Shown here in pieces: positions 1-8,945 of a DNA stretch of 64,000 nucleotides; within the stretch, counting starts at the first letter, position 1; each line of letters starts with the position of its first letter. The position numbers and the translations under genes were made by a program. The notes under the pieces were generated by a model that was given only the letters and a program-made list of their open reading frames with translations, did not search any database and was not told where the DNA came from. Origin of the DNA: JBBQYA01 sp031412335 (GTDB lineage Bacteria > Bacteroidota > Bacteroidia > Sphingobacteriales > Sphingobacteriaceae); NCBI GenBank assembly GCA_031412335.1, contig JANOCT010000016.1, forward strand, positions 1 to 64,000, written 5' to 3'.

Positions 1-1
1 G

Positions 2-529
2 GTATGTGTTGCAATAGAGTCGATTGTATTTTTTCAGACTCCACCTATTATTCAAAATAACAGAATTTGTTTCAACAGCAATTATAACATCGATAACCGA
101 ACAGATTTAAACTTATCTATCCCTACCAATTGTTTCTGCGAAACAGACTCCACGCTCGTAGAAGCTAAAATATTTGATGGCTACGACGACATTACAAAAG
201 GATTAATTAGCTATGCAATATTCGATACCACTTGTACCAGCGTTCTTAAAATGGTAAACAAAAGCCCAAGCACATCATCTATTTCAGAAATTGATGCATC
301 CACCATTGGTATATTCCCCAATCCAGCAACAGATATTTTAAATATTGCTAATTCAACTAATTTAACTCAAGTAGAATTGTACAATATCAATGGGCAAATG
401 CAATTGAAAGCCTTATTACTTCCAGGCAATAACGCAATTGAAATTAGCAAACTAAGTCAAGGAATTTATTTTGCTAGAATAGCAAATAATGTAGGGACAA
501 TTAAAACAGTTCGTATCACTAAATTATAG
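2..529 (+). CDS. Secreted T9SS cargo protein, C-terminal fragment (probable beta-helix protein)
   Basis: The reading frame is open from base 2, so this is the 3' end of a gene that begins before the window; the first internal ATG (251) is not the start. The segment just before the sorting domain (DGYDDITKGLISYAIFD) resembles the end of right-handed beta-helix surface proteins. The last ~75 residues form a type A T9SS sorting domain: IFPNPATDIL, then LYNINGQ, then LSQGIYFARI and a basic end. The protein is expected to cross the outer membrane by the type IX system and lose this domain. A strong hairpin terminator follows at 559. The catalytic or binding function cannot be told from this fragment. 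Confidence 0.8.
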   Translation, partial: VCVAIESIVFFQTPPIIQNNRICFNSNYNIDNRTDLNLSIPTNCFCETDSTLVEAKIFDGYDDITKGLISYAIFDTTCTSVLKMVNKSPSTSSISEIDASTIGIFPNPATDILNIANSTNLTQVELYNINGQMQLKALLLPGNNAIEISKLSQGIYFARIANNVGTIKTVRITKL

Positions 530-558
530 TATATTTTTTTCCAATAAATTTAGAACAT

Positions 559-590
559 AGCCCAAGGATTTATCCTTGGGCTTACTTGTT
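559..590 (+). terminator. Intrinsic terminator after the T9SS cargo fragment
   Basis: Ten-base-pair stem AGCCCAAGGA / TCCTTGGGCT (559-582) with a TTTA loop, followed by a T-rich run. It lies 30 bases after the stop codon of the upstream gene. Confidence 0.75.
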
Positions 591-613
591 TTATAGTAAA
601 ATAGTTAATGGTT

Positions 614-712
614 TCAACCATTTTAATTCGTGCATTCGTGTCATTTTCAACCTTTTAATTCATGCATTCGTCACCTTTTTCAATTATTTAATTCGTGCAT
701 TCGTGGCATATT
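614..712. repeat. Three tandem ~33-bp repeats of the ATTCGTGCATTCGTG family
   Basis: Units begin at about 614, 647 and 680. Each runs TCAA(N)-TTTAATT-CRTGCATTCGTG-NCA-T-rich. The spacing is 33 bases in both intervals. They fill the gap between two convergent genes and end exactly at the EamA stop codon. The same core recurs near 11.7-11.9 kb and 59.83 kb. Confidence 0.7.
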
Positions 713-1600
713 TCATAACTCATCATTCACCCCACCAAACCTCCTCTTCAACACCGGATAACTAAACACTGCAATTAAAATCAACAAAGCCCCCATATAA
801 AACTCTATCGTCATCTTTTTATCATCTCCAAAAAAGAAAAACGCCATCAATATACCATATACAGGCTCTAAATTAGTAGTAAGCACTACCGTATACGGCG
901 ATAAAGTCTTCATTACCATTACTCCCAATACGTAAGCAAAAGCCGTACAAATAGTCCCCAAAAGCAACAGATAAATTAAATCGCTTACAGGTATTGCAGT
1001 GCTCACAATGGCAGTGCCACTAGTAGCCAATAAATAAATCGTTAAAAACAAAAAACCACCGGCCATTTCGTAGGCAGATATAATTACTGCATTTCTATTT
1101 TGTATTTGCTTCGAGTTCATAATCGTAAATACAGATGCCAAAAAAGCAGAAGCCAAACCAAATAAAATACCTGTAGTGTATTGTGTTTCGAAACTAAAAA
1201 TAATGGCGATGCCAATAATGATGACCAGCGCAATTAGAATATCTAGTACCGATATTTTCTTACCATTTACAATTGGATCTATAAAACCAGTAAACAAAGC
1301 TGTAGAAGATAAACTCACCAAAGCCACCGAAATAGTACTAACCTTTATCGAATGGAAAAAACAAAGCCAATGCAAGGCAACAATAACCCCAATACTTGAC
1401 AATCTGAAAATCGTTTTAGCACTCAATCGCTCATGTTGCTTGCTTAAAATGATATAGCCAAACAATGAAATTGTAGCAATAAGCATCCGATACCAAACTA
1501 ACTCTAAAGCCGGAAGTAAAATTAAAGCACCAAGAATAGCGGTAAAACCCCAGATAAATATGGTAAAATGGAGTTTGAGTAAATTTTTATTTAGGTGCAA
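713..1600 (-). CDS. EamA/DMT family transporter
   Basis: A 295-residue, almost wholly hydrophobic protein with about ten membrane segments arranged as two EamA repeats (roughly residues 5-135 and 150-285). It is a drug/metabolite-transporter-superfamily exporter of the inner membrane; the substrate cannot be predicted. The start is TTG at 1600: the next codon but one upstream is an in-frame TGA (1606-1604), and the first membrane helix begins within ten residues, so no ATG is available. The start lies inside the 3' end of the LptF/G gene (14-base overlap), which suggests translational coupling. Confidence 0.85.
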   Translation of the reverse strand: MHLNKNLLKLHFTIFIWGFTAILGALILLPALELVWYRMLIATISLFGYIILSKQHERLSAKTIFRLSSIGVIVALHWLCFFHSIKVSTISVALVSLSSTALFTGFIDPIVNGKKISVLDILIALVIIIGIAIIFSFETQYTTGILFGLASAFLASVFTIMNSKQIQNRNAVIISAYEMAGGFLFLTIYLLATSGTAIVSTAIPVSDLIYLLLLGTICTAFAYVLGVMVMKTLSPYTVVLTTNLEPVYGILMAFFFFGDDKKMTIEFYMGALLILIAVFSYPVLKRRFGGVNDEL

Positions 1601-2678
1601 TTTTCAAGAGATATAAACCAATAATACCAAAAATTATATTCGGTGTCCAAACAGCAAGCAATGGCGGCAAGCCTCCTTTGGTAGCAAATGTGGTCGAGAA
1701 TTTTTGTAGCACAATATACGTGAAACACAACGTAATCCCCACTAATAGTGGCATTCCAATACCACCACGCACTTTTTTTGACGAAAGTGAAACTCCAATT
1801 AACGTGAGTATGAACGTAGAAAACGGCACGGAAAACATTTCATTTTTCTTAATCACATAAATGTCCACACTCTCAGCACCTCTAATGTTTACCTTTTTGA
1901 TGTAGGCATTTATTTCAGACAAGGTCATCGTTTCCATTATGTTATCCTTTCTTCCAAAATCCTTTGGCGAGAAATCCATCACGGTATCCATTTCAGTTCC
2001 ACTTACCATTCGCTCGCTCATTGGGTTTATGTATCGAATACTATAATCTTTTATTTTCCAACTAGCTGCCACCGAATCCCAACTTATCGTATTCGACAAT
2101 AGTTTGTAGTACAATTCACCCCCTCTAAATTTCTCTATAGAAAATTTATACCCCACGTTTTGATCGTTGCTATAATTCTCCATATAAATGAATGTTTCAT
2201 CATCCAACTGTATATGAATATTTCGCTCTTTAAAAACAAATTTGTGCCGCACATATTTATTTTCAAATTCTATCCTAGTTTTAGATGCATTTGGAATTAA
2301 ATACGCATTAAATACAAACGTGATAATTGCTAAGAAGAAAGCTGCTACAAAATACGGGTACAGCAATCGCTTAAAACTGACCCCGCTACTAAGTATAGCC
2401 ACTATTTCTGTTTGGTCTGCCATACGTGCAGTAAAAAATATTACAGCAATAAATAATATAAGCGGACTTAATACGCTTGCCCAATAAGGAACAAAATTTA
2501 AATAATAATTAAATACAATTTCTTTAATAGGTGCCTCTCGATCGATGAAATTATCCAGTTTTTCTGTAATATCAAATACAATAGCGATGGCAACAAAAAT
2601 GCTTAGGGTAAAGAAAAATGTTCCCAAAAACTTTTTAATTATGTACCAATCGAGTTTCTGTAATTTATAATTTGCCAA
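1587..2678 (-). CDS. LptF/LptG family permease (lipopolysaccharide export)
   Basis: 363 residues, the usual length for the YjgP/YjgQ family. Three N-terminal membrane helices are followed by a periplasmic beta-rich domain (about 125-270) and three C-terminal helices ending FGIIGLYLLK. In the Lpt system this subunit pairs with a second permease and LptB to lift LPS out of the inner membrane. Which of LptF or LptG it is cannot be decided from sequence alone. It lies downstream of tgt on the same strand, a pairing I know from other Bacteroidota, and overlaps the EamA gene. Confidence 0.85.
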   Translation of the reverse strand: MANYKLQKLDWYIIKKFLGTFFFTLSIFVAIAIVFDITEKLDNFIDREAPIKEIVFNYYLNFVPYWASVLSPLILFIAVIFFTARMADQTEIVAILSSGVSFKRLLYPYFVAAFFLAIITFVFNAYLIPNASKTRIEFENKYVRHKFVFKERNIHIQLDDETFIYMENYSNDQNVGYKFSIEKFRGGELYYKLLSNTISWDSVAASWKIKDYSIRYINPMSERMVSGTEMDTVMDFSPKDFGRKDNIMETMTLSEINAYIKKVNIRGAESVDIYVIKKNEMFSVPFSTFILTLIGVSLSSKKVRGGIGMPLLVGITLCFTYIVLQKFSTTFATKGGLPPLLAVWTPNIIFGIIGLYLLKIAPK

Positions 2679-2812
2679 GTGTGTATTTTTAATTTAGAGT
2701 TAAAAAACAATCATTAAAATACTGAATAAACGATACTTTTTTAATAAGACTACGAAACATATTTCCTAATAACATTTTACTTATTTAAAATCAACATTTC
2801 TAAACAACTTTT

Positions 2813-3943
2813 TTACAATTTTGCCGCCATTTGAATCACCATTTTATTTTTCCATGCTGTAAAAGTTCCAGCAACAATTTCTTTTCTTGCTTCTTTCATC
2901 AACCATAAATAGAAGTGTAAATTGTGTAAGGTTGCAATTTGTGCTGCGAGCATTTCACCGGAAATAGCCAAATGTCGTAAATATGCTTTACTATATTGCT
3001 GATCTGCAAACAAATCACTACTCGCATCTATCGGACTGTAATCATTTTTCCACTTTTCATTTTTAATATTAATAGTTCCAAATTGAGTAAATAACATACC
3101 ATTTCTGGCATTTCTGGTTGGCATTACGCAATCAAACATATCGACACCGAGTGCAATATTTTCCAACAAATTAATCGGTGTACCAACACCCATCAAATAC
3201 CTGGGCTTATCTTTAGGCAAAATCGCACATACCAAATCTGTCATTTCGTACATTTCATCTGCTGGTTCACCTACTGAAAGTCCGCCAATTGCATTTCCTT
3301 CTCGTTCAAACGAGGCTATTTTTTCAGCAGATTGTTTTCTAAGATCTTTATAAGTACTCCCTTGCACAATCGGAAAAAAAGTTTGATCGTATCCATAAAG
3401 AGGTTCAGTAGTATCAAAACGCTCACAACAACGCTCCAACCAACGATGCGTCATCTGCATTGAACGTTTTGCATAATTATATTCGCAAGGGTAGGGGGTG
3501 CATTCATCAAAAGCCATAATGATATCTGCTCCAATTACCCGCTGAATGTCCATTACATTCTCCGGCGTAAACAAATGTTTAGAGCCATCTATATGCGATT
3601 GAAAGGTAACACCTTCTTCCTTTATTTTTCTTACATCGGATAGCGAATACACTTGATAACCTCCACTATCGGTCAAAATAGGCATATCCCAACCAATAAA
3701 TTTATGTAGTCCGCCTGCATTTTTTAATACTTCAAGCCCTGGTCGTAAATACAGATGATAGGTATTTCCTAAAATAATTTGAGCTTCAACATCATTTTTT
3801 ATTTCGCGTTGATGAATGCCTTTTACTGTACCTGCAGTACCTACCGGCATAAAAATGGGAGTTTCAATATCGCCATGTGCCGTGCTTATTTTACCAGCAC
3901 GGGCATTACCAAATGTATCAGTAGCTTGAATCTCAAATTTCAT
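2813..3943 (-). CDS. tgt: tRNA-guanine transglycosylase
   Basis: 376 residues covering the whole TGT barrel. It exchanges guanine-34 for preQ1 in GUN-anticodon tRNAs during queuosine synthesis. Visible motifs are the substrate-binding TDSGGYQVYSL near residue 92, GGLSVGEP, LMGVGTP and the nucleophile segment MFDCVMPTR near residue 270. The usual Zn-binding CxCxxC before AYLRHL is absent; SPIDASSDLFADQQYSKAYL occupies that position. As I recall, Bacteroidetes homologues share this loss, so I read it as a clade trait rather than decay. The next gene downstream, 134 bases away, is the LptF/G permease. Confidence 0.95.
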   Translation of the reverse strand: MKFEIQATDTFGNARAGKISTAHGDIETPIFMPVGTAGTVKGIHQREIKNDVEAQIILGNTYHLYLRPGLEVLKNAGGLHKFIGWDMPILTDSGGYQVYSLSDVRKIKEEGVTFQSHIDGSKHLFTPENVMDIQRVIGADIIMAFDECTPYPCEYNYAKRSMQMTHRWLERCCERFDTTEPLYGYDQTFFPIVQGSTYKDLRKQSAEKIASFEREGNAIGGLSVGEPADEMYEMTDLVCAILPKDKPRYLMGVGTPINLLENIALGVDMFDCVMPTRNARNGMLFTQFGTINIKNEKWKNDYSPIDASSDLFADQQYSKAYLRHLAISGEMLAAQIATLHNLHFYLWLMKEARKEIVAGTFTAWKNKMVIQMAAKL

Positions 3944-4151
3944 AGAATCGTATCGAATGCTTTTTTAAAAGAGGGTAAAGGTATTTGTTTTTTTTTGACG
4001 TGTTTGGTTGATTTTTTGATTAGGTGCTTAGTCGTTTGTTTGATTATTAGTTGAATTGTTTGGTATTTTCCGATAACGAATTATCAACACCTTACTTTCT
4101 CTAATAAAAATGTTGTTATTTAGTCCTCTGATTAAATATTTATAATTGTTC

Positions 4152-5261
4152 ATGTTGATTTATACGCTCGCCGGGGTTTTCGCAATTGTATTTCTTATTC
4201 AGGTGTACTATTATTTGTTTGTCTTTAGCAAATTAGCCTGGCATAAAAGCAATCCATCTTTCGCTACAATTCAGGAACCTGTTTCTGTAATAGTTTGTGC
4301 TAGAAATGAACGAGAAAACCTCGAAAAATTTCTTGATTCAATACTTCAACAAAACTATCCAAATTACGAAGTGGTATTGGTAAATGATTGTTCTTATGAT
4401 GGTTCTTCTGATTTATTAGAAGATTTTGCTCGAAAATACAATCATTTGAAAGTGGTAACTATTGAAGAATTTGATCGATTTAAACATGGTAAAAAGTTTG
4501 CTTTAACGTTGGGAATCAAAGCAGCAAAAAACGAATTATTATTATTGACGGATGCAGATTGTGTACCCCTTAGCTCTGATTGGATTACACTAATGCAGCG
4601 ACATTTTACCTCTCAAAAATCCATTGTTTTAGGCTTTTCACCATACCGCAAATTACCTGGCTTGTTGAATGCTTTTATTCGTTTCGAAACTTTCCATACT
4701 GCTTTGCAATATTTCTCCTACCATTTGGCAGGCAATACATATATGGGTGTAGGCAGAAATTTAGCTTATCGCAAAAACTTGTTTTTTAAAAACAAAGGCT
4801 TTGCATCCCATATGCATATAGCTTCTGGTGATGATGATCTTTTTGTAAATCAACATGCCGATAAACAGAATACTGCTATAGAAATTTCACCTAATAGTTT
4901 CATGCAGAGTGAGCCTAAACTCAACTTTGCTGATTTTTTAAAACAAAAATTACGTCATCGTTTGGCTGGAAACTTATATAAAAAAGAACATAAAAACTGG
5001 CTGGTAACATATGCGGTTAGCGGTATACTTTTTTATGTTTTATTAGTTTTAATGCTAAGTATTAAGTTTTTACCTATCATCGTATTATCAATTCTATTTA
5101 TTAGATGGTTGCTTATTTACATTATTTATCAACCAGCTATGAAAAAACTTGCATCGGCAGATTTAATTTATTTTGCCCCTGTATTAGATATTTTTTATCA
5201 AATTTACCTTCTGACTCTCACCATAGCAAGCCTATTTAAAAAACAAACAAAATGGAAGTAA
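4152..5261 (+). CDS. Membrane glycosyltransferase, family GT2
   Basis: 369 residues from the ATG at 4152; a TTG two codons earlier is possible but less likely. One N-terminal membrane helix is followed by a GT-A domain with VIVCARNERENL, VNDCSYDGS, the metal-binding LLTDADCVP and a GDDDLFVNQ acceptor-site segment, then KLRHRLAG (QxxRW-like position) and two or three C-terminal membrane helices. It probably transfers a sugar to a lipid-linked or envelope glycan on the cytoplasmic face. The end overlaps the sigma factor gene by 10 bases, so the two are probably co-transcribed. The donor sugar is unknown. Confidence 0.88.
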   Translation: MLIYTLAGVFAIVFLIQVYYYLFVFSKLAWHKSNPSFATIQEPVSVIVCARNERENLEKFLDSILQQNYPNYEVVLVNDCSYDGSSDLLEDFARKYNHLKVVTIEEFDRFKHGKKFALTLGIKAAKNELLLLTDADCVPLSSDWITLMQRHFTSQKSIVLGFSPYRKLPGLLNAFIRFETFHTALQYFSYHLAGNTYMGVGRNLAYRKNLFFKNKGFASHMHIASGDDDLFVNQHADKQNTAIEISPNSFMQSEPKLNFADFLKQKLRHRLAGNLYKKEHKNWLVTYAVSGILFYVLLVLMLSIKFLPIIVLSILFIRWLLIYIIYQPAMKKLASADLIYFAPVLDIFYQIYLLTLTIASLFKKQTKWK

Positions 5262-5863
5262 ATCCTGGTTTTTCTGACAATGCTAAAAAAGATTACAATT
5301 TAATACGATTAGCGCTCGACAATGGCGATCAGAAAGCGTACGCCGAATTAATGACCCGATACAAGGATGCGATTTTTTTCATGTTGCTAAAAATGGCTTC
5401 AAACCGCGATGATGCAACCGATTTAACGATCGAAACATTTGGAAAAGCATTTCAGAACTTAGAAAAGTATCGTCCCGAATTTGCTTTTTCTACTTGGTTG
5501 TTTAAAATTGCTACCAATAATTGCATCGACTTTATGCGTAAGAAAAGGTTAAGTACTTTTTCTATCGACAACATGAAAGGTGCAGATGGGGAGGAAATGA
5601 CATTTGACTTGCCATCCAATTCATCCGATCCAGAAGAGTTGATGATTAAAAAACAGAAAACTTTATTGATTCGCGAAATTGTAGATAAGTTATCGCCACG
5701 TTACAAAAGATTGGTAACGTTGCGTTATTTTGAAGAAAAATCGTACGAAGAAATTGCGGCAGAATTAGATATTCCATTAGGTACCGTGAAAGCTCAATTG
5801 TTCAGAGCGAGGGATCTGTTGTACAACGTATTGAAAAAATCTGGCGAAGCAAAAATTAAATAA
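5252..5863 (+). CDS. RNA polymerase sigma factor, ECF (RpoE-like) subfamily
   Basis: 203 residues. Region 2 includes DATDLTIETFGKAFQNL and FSTWLFKIATNNCIDFMRKK (about residues 45-105). Region 4 has SPRYKRLVTLRYFEEKSYEE with the helix-turn-helix EIAAELDIPLGTVKAQLFRA (about 145-190). No anti-sigma gene lies next to it; the neighbours are a GT2 enzyme (overlapping upstream) and rsmG (7 bases downstream). Regulation may therefore be transcriptional or by a distant partner. Target genes are not evident. Confidence 0.92.
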   Translation: MEVNPGFSDNAKKDYNLIRLALDNGDQKAYAELMTRYKDAIFFMLLKMASNRDDATDLTIETFGKAFQNLEKYRPEFAFSTWLFKIATNNCIDFMRKKRLSTFSIDNMKGADGEEMTFDLPSNSSDPEELMIKKQKTLLIREIVDKLSPRYKRLVTLRYFEEKSYEEIAAELDIPLGTVKAQLFRARDLLYNVLKKSGEAKIK

Positions 5864-5869
5864 ATTGTT

Positions 5870-6493
5870 TTGCAGATTATTCTCAACTATTTTCCAGCAT
5901 TAACTGAAATACAAAAAAAACAGTTTGCTCAGTTACAAGCATTGTATACCGAATGGAATGCAATGATTAATGTGATTTCGAGAAAAGATATCGATGAATT
6001 GTACACTAGGCATGTTTTACATTCATTGGCAATTGCAAAAATTATCAAGTTTGCTCCCAAAAGTTCTATATTAGATGTAGGTACCGGAGGTGGATTTCCA
6101 GGAATACCATTGGCAATTTTATTTCCTGAGGTTAATTTTCACTTAATAGACAGCATTGGAAAAAAAATTAAAGTAGTGCAGGAAGTGGCCGGAGCGTTAG
6201 ATTTAAAAAATGTAATTGCTGAAAAGGCAAGAGCACAAGATGTAAAACAAAAATATGATTTCGTGCTTTCCAGAGCAGTTTGTAGGCTAGTTGAATTTTT
6301 ACCTTGGGTATTGGACAATTTCAATAGAAATCAAATCAATGAATTGGCAAATGGAATTATTTATTTAAAAGGTGGAGATTTAAAAGAGGAATTATCAGAA
6401 ATAAATGCACCCGCTACAATTTATCCAATAAAAGAATTTTTTACTGAAGATTTTTTTGAGACCAAATCCATAGTTTATATACCAATGAGCTAA
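5870..6493 (+). CDS. rsmG: 16S rRNA (guanine-N7) methyltransferase RsmG
   Basis: 207 residues, standard length. It methylates G527 (E. coli numbering) of 16S rRNA. The SAM-binding loop SILDVGTGGGFPGIP lies at residues 66-80, followed by FHLIDSIGKK and FVLSRAV. The start is TTG at 5870, in the same frame as the sigma gene and only two codons after its TAA, so no ATG could serve. Loss-of-function alleles of this gene give low-level streptomycin resistance in other bacteria. Confidence 0.93.
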   Translation: MQIILNYFPALTEIQKKQFAQLQALYTEWNAMINVISRKDIDELYTRHVLHSLAIAKIIKFAPKSSILDVGTGGGFPGIPLAILFPEVNFHLIDSIGKKIKVVQEVAGALDLKNVIAEKARAQDVKQKYDFVLSRAVCRLVEFLPWVLDNFNRNQINELANGIIYLKGGDLKEELSEINAPATIYPIKEFFTEDFFETKSIVYIPMS

Positions 6494-6512
6494 ATAATTT
6501 TTACTTTCATCT

Positions 6513-7613
6513 ATGCAAGATGAACTGCTTGAAAAAATTGCGTTAACACTATTACCAAGCATAGGCTATGTAACAGCCAGAAACCTGCTTAGTGCATTTG
6601 GTTCAGCATCACAAGTTTTCAAAGAAAGAAAAGGAACGCTAGTAAAAATTGCAGGTGTAACCCACAATAATGTTGCAGCAATACTCAGTTCAGAAGTTTT
6701 TGTAAGAGCCGAAAAGGAATTAAATTTCATCGAAAAGCATAAAATTTCTGCGCTTTTCTATACCGATCAAAATTTCCCAAATCGATTGAAACATTGTGTT
6801 GATGCTCCCTTATTAGTTTTTTTTAAAGGAAAAGCAGACTTTAATACAAGAAAAGCAATAGCAATTGTCGGCACCAGAAAAAGCACAGATTATGGAAGAA
6901 TGATCACCGAAAAGCTGATTGAAGATCTGGCTTGTATTGGTGATATGATTGTAATTAGCGGCTTGGCTTTCGGTATCGACATCGCTGCTCATCAAGCTTG
7001 TTTGAAATACAATGTGCCTACCGTTGGAGTTTTAGGGCATGGGCTAGATAAATTGTATCCAACTCAGCATAAAAATACTGCCATTCAAATGTTGGCAAAT
7101 GGTGGTTTGCTTACCGAATTTATTAGCGAAACCAAGCCCGATCGCGAAAATTTCCCGATGCGCAACCGCATAATTGCCGGAATGGTAGATGCAGTAGTAG
7201 TGGTAGAAGCTGCACAAAGTGGGGGAGCTTTAATCACTGCAGAAATTGCCAATAATTATAATCGAGATGTGTTTGCTTTTCCTGGCAGAGTAAGCGACGA
7301 ATATTCGCAGGGCTGCAATTATTTAATTAAAAATAATAAAGCAAACTTGATAACTAGTTCAAAAGATATAAGTTATTTATTAGGTTGGGAAGAAACGGTA
7401 AAAGAAAACGCTCGCCAAACCAGATTGTTAATTGATTTGACAGAAGATGAAAAAAAATTAGTCGATTTATTTAAATCAATGCAAACTATATCGGTTGACG
7501 ATTTAAGTAGCGCCAGTCAAATGTCGATGAGTAAATTAGCTGCTACTTTGCTACAATTAGAAATGAATGGAATGATTCGATCTTTGCCCGGTAAAATGTA
7601 TTCTTTGAGTTGA
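6513..7613 (+). CDS. dprA: DNA-processing protein DprA
   Basis: 366 residues. An N-terminal helix-hairpin-helix region is followed by a Rossmann-like DprA core with IVGTRKSTDYGR, VISGLAFGIDIAAHQA, VGVLGHGLDKLYP and FPMRNRIIAGM, and a C-terminal winged-helix (about residues 305-366, DSLSSASQMSMSKLAATLL-like segment). DprA loads RecA onto incoming single-stranded DNA during transformation. It follows rsmG by 19 bases and is the last gene of this plus-strand run. Confidence 0.95.
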   Translation: MQDELLEKIALTLLPSIGYVTARNLLSAFGSASQVFKERKGTLVKIAGVTHNNVAAILSSEVFVRAEKELNFIEKHKISALFYTDQNFPNRLKHCVDAPLLVFFKGKADFNTRKAIAIVGTRKSTDYGRMITEKLIEDLACIGDMIVISGLAFGIDIAAHQACLKYNVPTVGVLGHGLDKLYPTQHKNTAIQMLANGGLLTEFISETKPDRENFPMRNRIIAGMVDAVVVVEAAQSGGALITAEIANNYNRDVFAFPGRVSDEYSQGCNYLIKNNKANLITSSKDISYLLGWEETVKENARQTRLLIDLTEDEKKLVDLFKSMQTISVDDLSSASQMSMSKLAATLLQLEMNGMIRSLPGKMYSLS

Positions 7614-7824
7614 TTAATTTGAACAGATTCTTTTTGTGTAAAAAAATCAATTTAATCAAAGCCTAAATTGACTGACTCTGGCAATAATTATCCTTTTACG
7701 TTGAGTATTTTTAAATTATATAATCTCTTATAAAATATAAACTAACCGAATAATTAGTTTCATTAATTATAGATTGAAAAGTGAATTTAATATTAATTAA
7801 AAGATTGAAAATAATAAACTGCAA

Positions 7825-8415
7825 TTAATCCATTAAATTCTTCCCATTTTTTGGAGCCAATAGAATGCAGAAATAATATTTGTAATACGAGTTTGGATTG
7901 TATGCTATTCCAATTCCTACATGTGAATTCTTACTATAAAACTCATTCATAGATAATAAATGAATTCGATGACCTTTATCGTCAACTCCTTTATCAATTA
8001 TTAATTGTTGAATAAATTTATCAGGGCCAAGACTATTTGCTCCAAGAGATTCTACCTGATTACCTGTTTTATCTGTAAGCCAATAATCTGGCAATGTGAA
8101 ACCAGCTTTGTTAACGTAGTAATTCATTCCATAACCACGTTTATCAATATGCGAGAAGTAATTATTTGAGGCCATGTCAATTGCTTTTTTCTCAGCTTGA
8201 GCTGCTAAAGTCTCATCCCAAATTAAAGCTTTAGAGCTTTTTACTTCTGAAAGTTCAAGTCCTATTTCTTTTCCATACAATTTCGGATCGTTTCGAAATT
8301 TATTTAAGTATTCAAATGATTCTTGCGCTTCTTTTTTGAAGATTTTAACTTCAGTATTCTGAGCGAAAACAAATGGGGAAATAAATAAAAATGCTAAGAA
8401 AGTTTTTAGGATCAT
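7825..8415 (-). CDS. Secreted CAP-domain (SCP/PR1-like) protein
   Basis: 196 residues with a signal peptide (MILKTFLAFLFISPFVFAQ). The CAP domain follows: FEYLNKFRNDP, LIWDETLAAQAEKKA, NYFSHIDKRG and DKGHRIHLLS, which carry the conserved histidines and acidic residues of the cavity. CAP proteins are extracytoplasmic; bacterial members have been linked to lipid or polysaccharide binding, but the role here is unknown. It lies 26 bases downstream of the histidine phosphatase gene on the same strand. Confidence 0.85.
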   Translation of the reverse strand: MILKTFLAFLFISPFVFAQNTEVKIFKKEAQESFEYLNKFRNDPKLYGKEIGLELSEVKSSKALIWDETLAAQAEKKAIDMASNNYFSHIDKRGYGMNYYVNKAGFTLPDYWLTDKTGNQVESLGANSLGPDKFIQQLIIDKGVDDKGHRIHLLSMNEFYSKNSHVGIGIAYNPNSYYKYYFCILLAPKNGKNLMD

Positions 8416-8441
8416 ATGGCAAAAACGGAAGAATGTAGAAA

Positions 8442-8945
8442 TTAGTTTTTAAGAGCTTTATTTTTTGGAAAGTCGAAGTAAACTAATTTTCCTGAATCTT
8501 TGCTGATTAATTCCCATTGATCTAAATTAAATTCAATTTTTGCTATGCTACATGTTGGAAATGAATGAATACTGAAATAGTCGAAATAATTAACAAAATC
8601 AAATAGAGTAGGATTGTGGCCAAACATCATGATGGAATTAACGTCATTTGATTGCGAATTTACAATTCTTAATAAATCAGAAATCTCTGATTCATATATA
8701 TCAGGTTCTTTTTCTATTAAGTTTTGTGATATTTCAAAAACTTTGGCGAAAATTTTTGCAGTGGTTAAGGCTCTTATCGCCGGACTTGAAATTAATAATT
8801 CAGGAATTGAATGTTGATTAGAAAACCTTTCGGCCATTTCCTGGGCGTTTTCAACTCCTCGTTGGTTTAAAAATCGTTCAAAATCTGGTAAATTATCATT
8901 GCTCCAATCAGATTTTGCGTGACGGACAAGGTAAAGTGTTTTCAT
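8442..8945 (-). CDS. SixA-type histidine phosphatase family protein
   Basis: 167 residues. The phosphoacceptor motif LVRHAKSDW begins at residue 6 and the second catalytic histidine sits in MMFGHNPTL near residue 113, as in SixA. SixA removes phosphate from histidine in phosphotransfer proteins; the substrate here is not known. The ATG overlaps the GT9 stop codon by one base (TGATG), so translation is probably coupled. Confidence 0.85.
   Translation of the reverse strand: MKTLYLVRHAKSDWSNDNLPDFERFLNQRGVENAQEMAERFSNQHSIPELLISSPAIRALTTAKIFAKVFEISQNLIEKEPDIYESEISDLLRIVNSQSNDVNSIMMFGHNPTLFDFVNYFDYFSIHSFPTCSIAKIEFNLDQWELISKDSGKLVYFDFPKNKALKN

Noticed and set aside
614..712. Possible short CRISPR array (regular 33-bp spacing)
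   Set aside because: The units are repeated along their full length with no unique spacers, and no cas gene is present.
2813..3943. Decayed tgt because of missing zinc ligands
   Set aside because: The frame is full length, the catalytic motifs are intact, and Bacteroidetes homologues, as I recall, share the loss.
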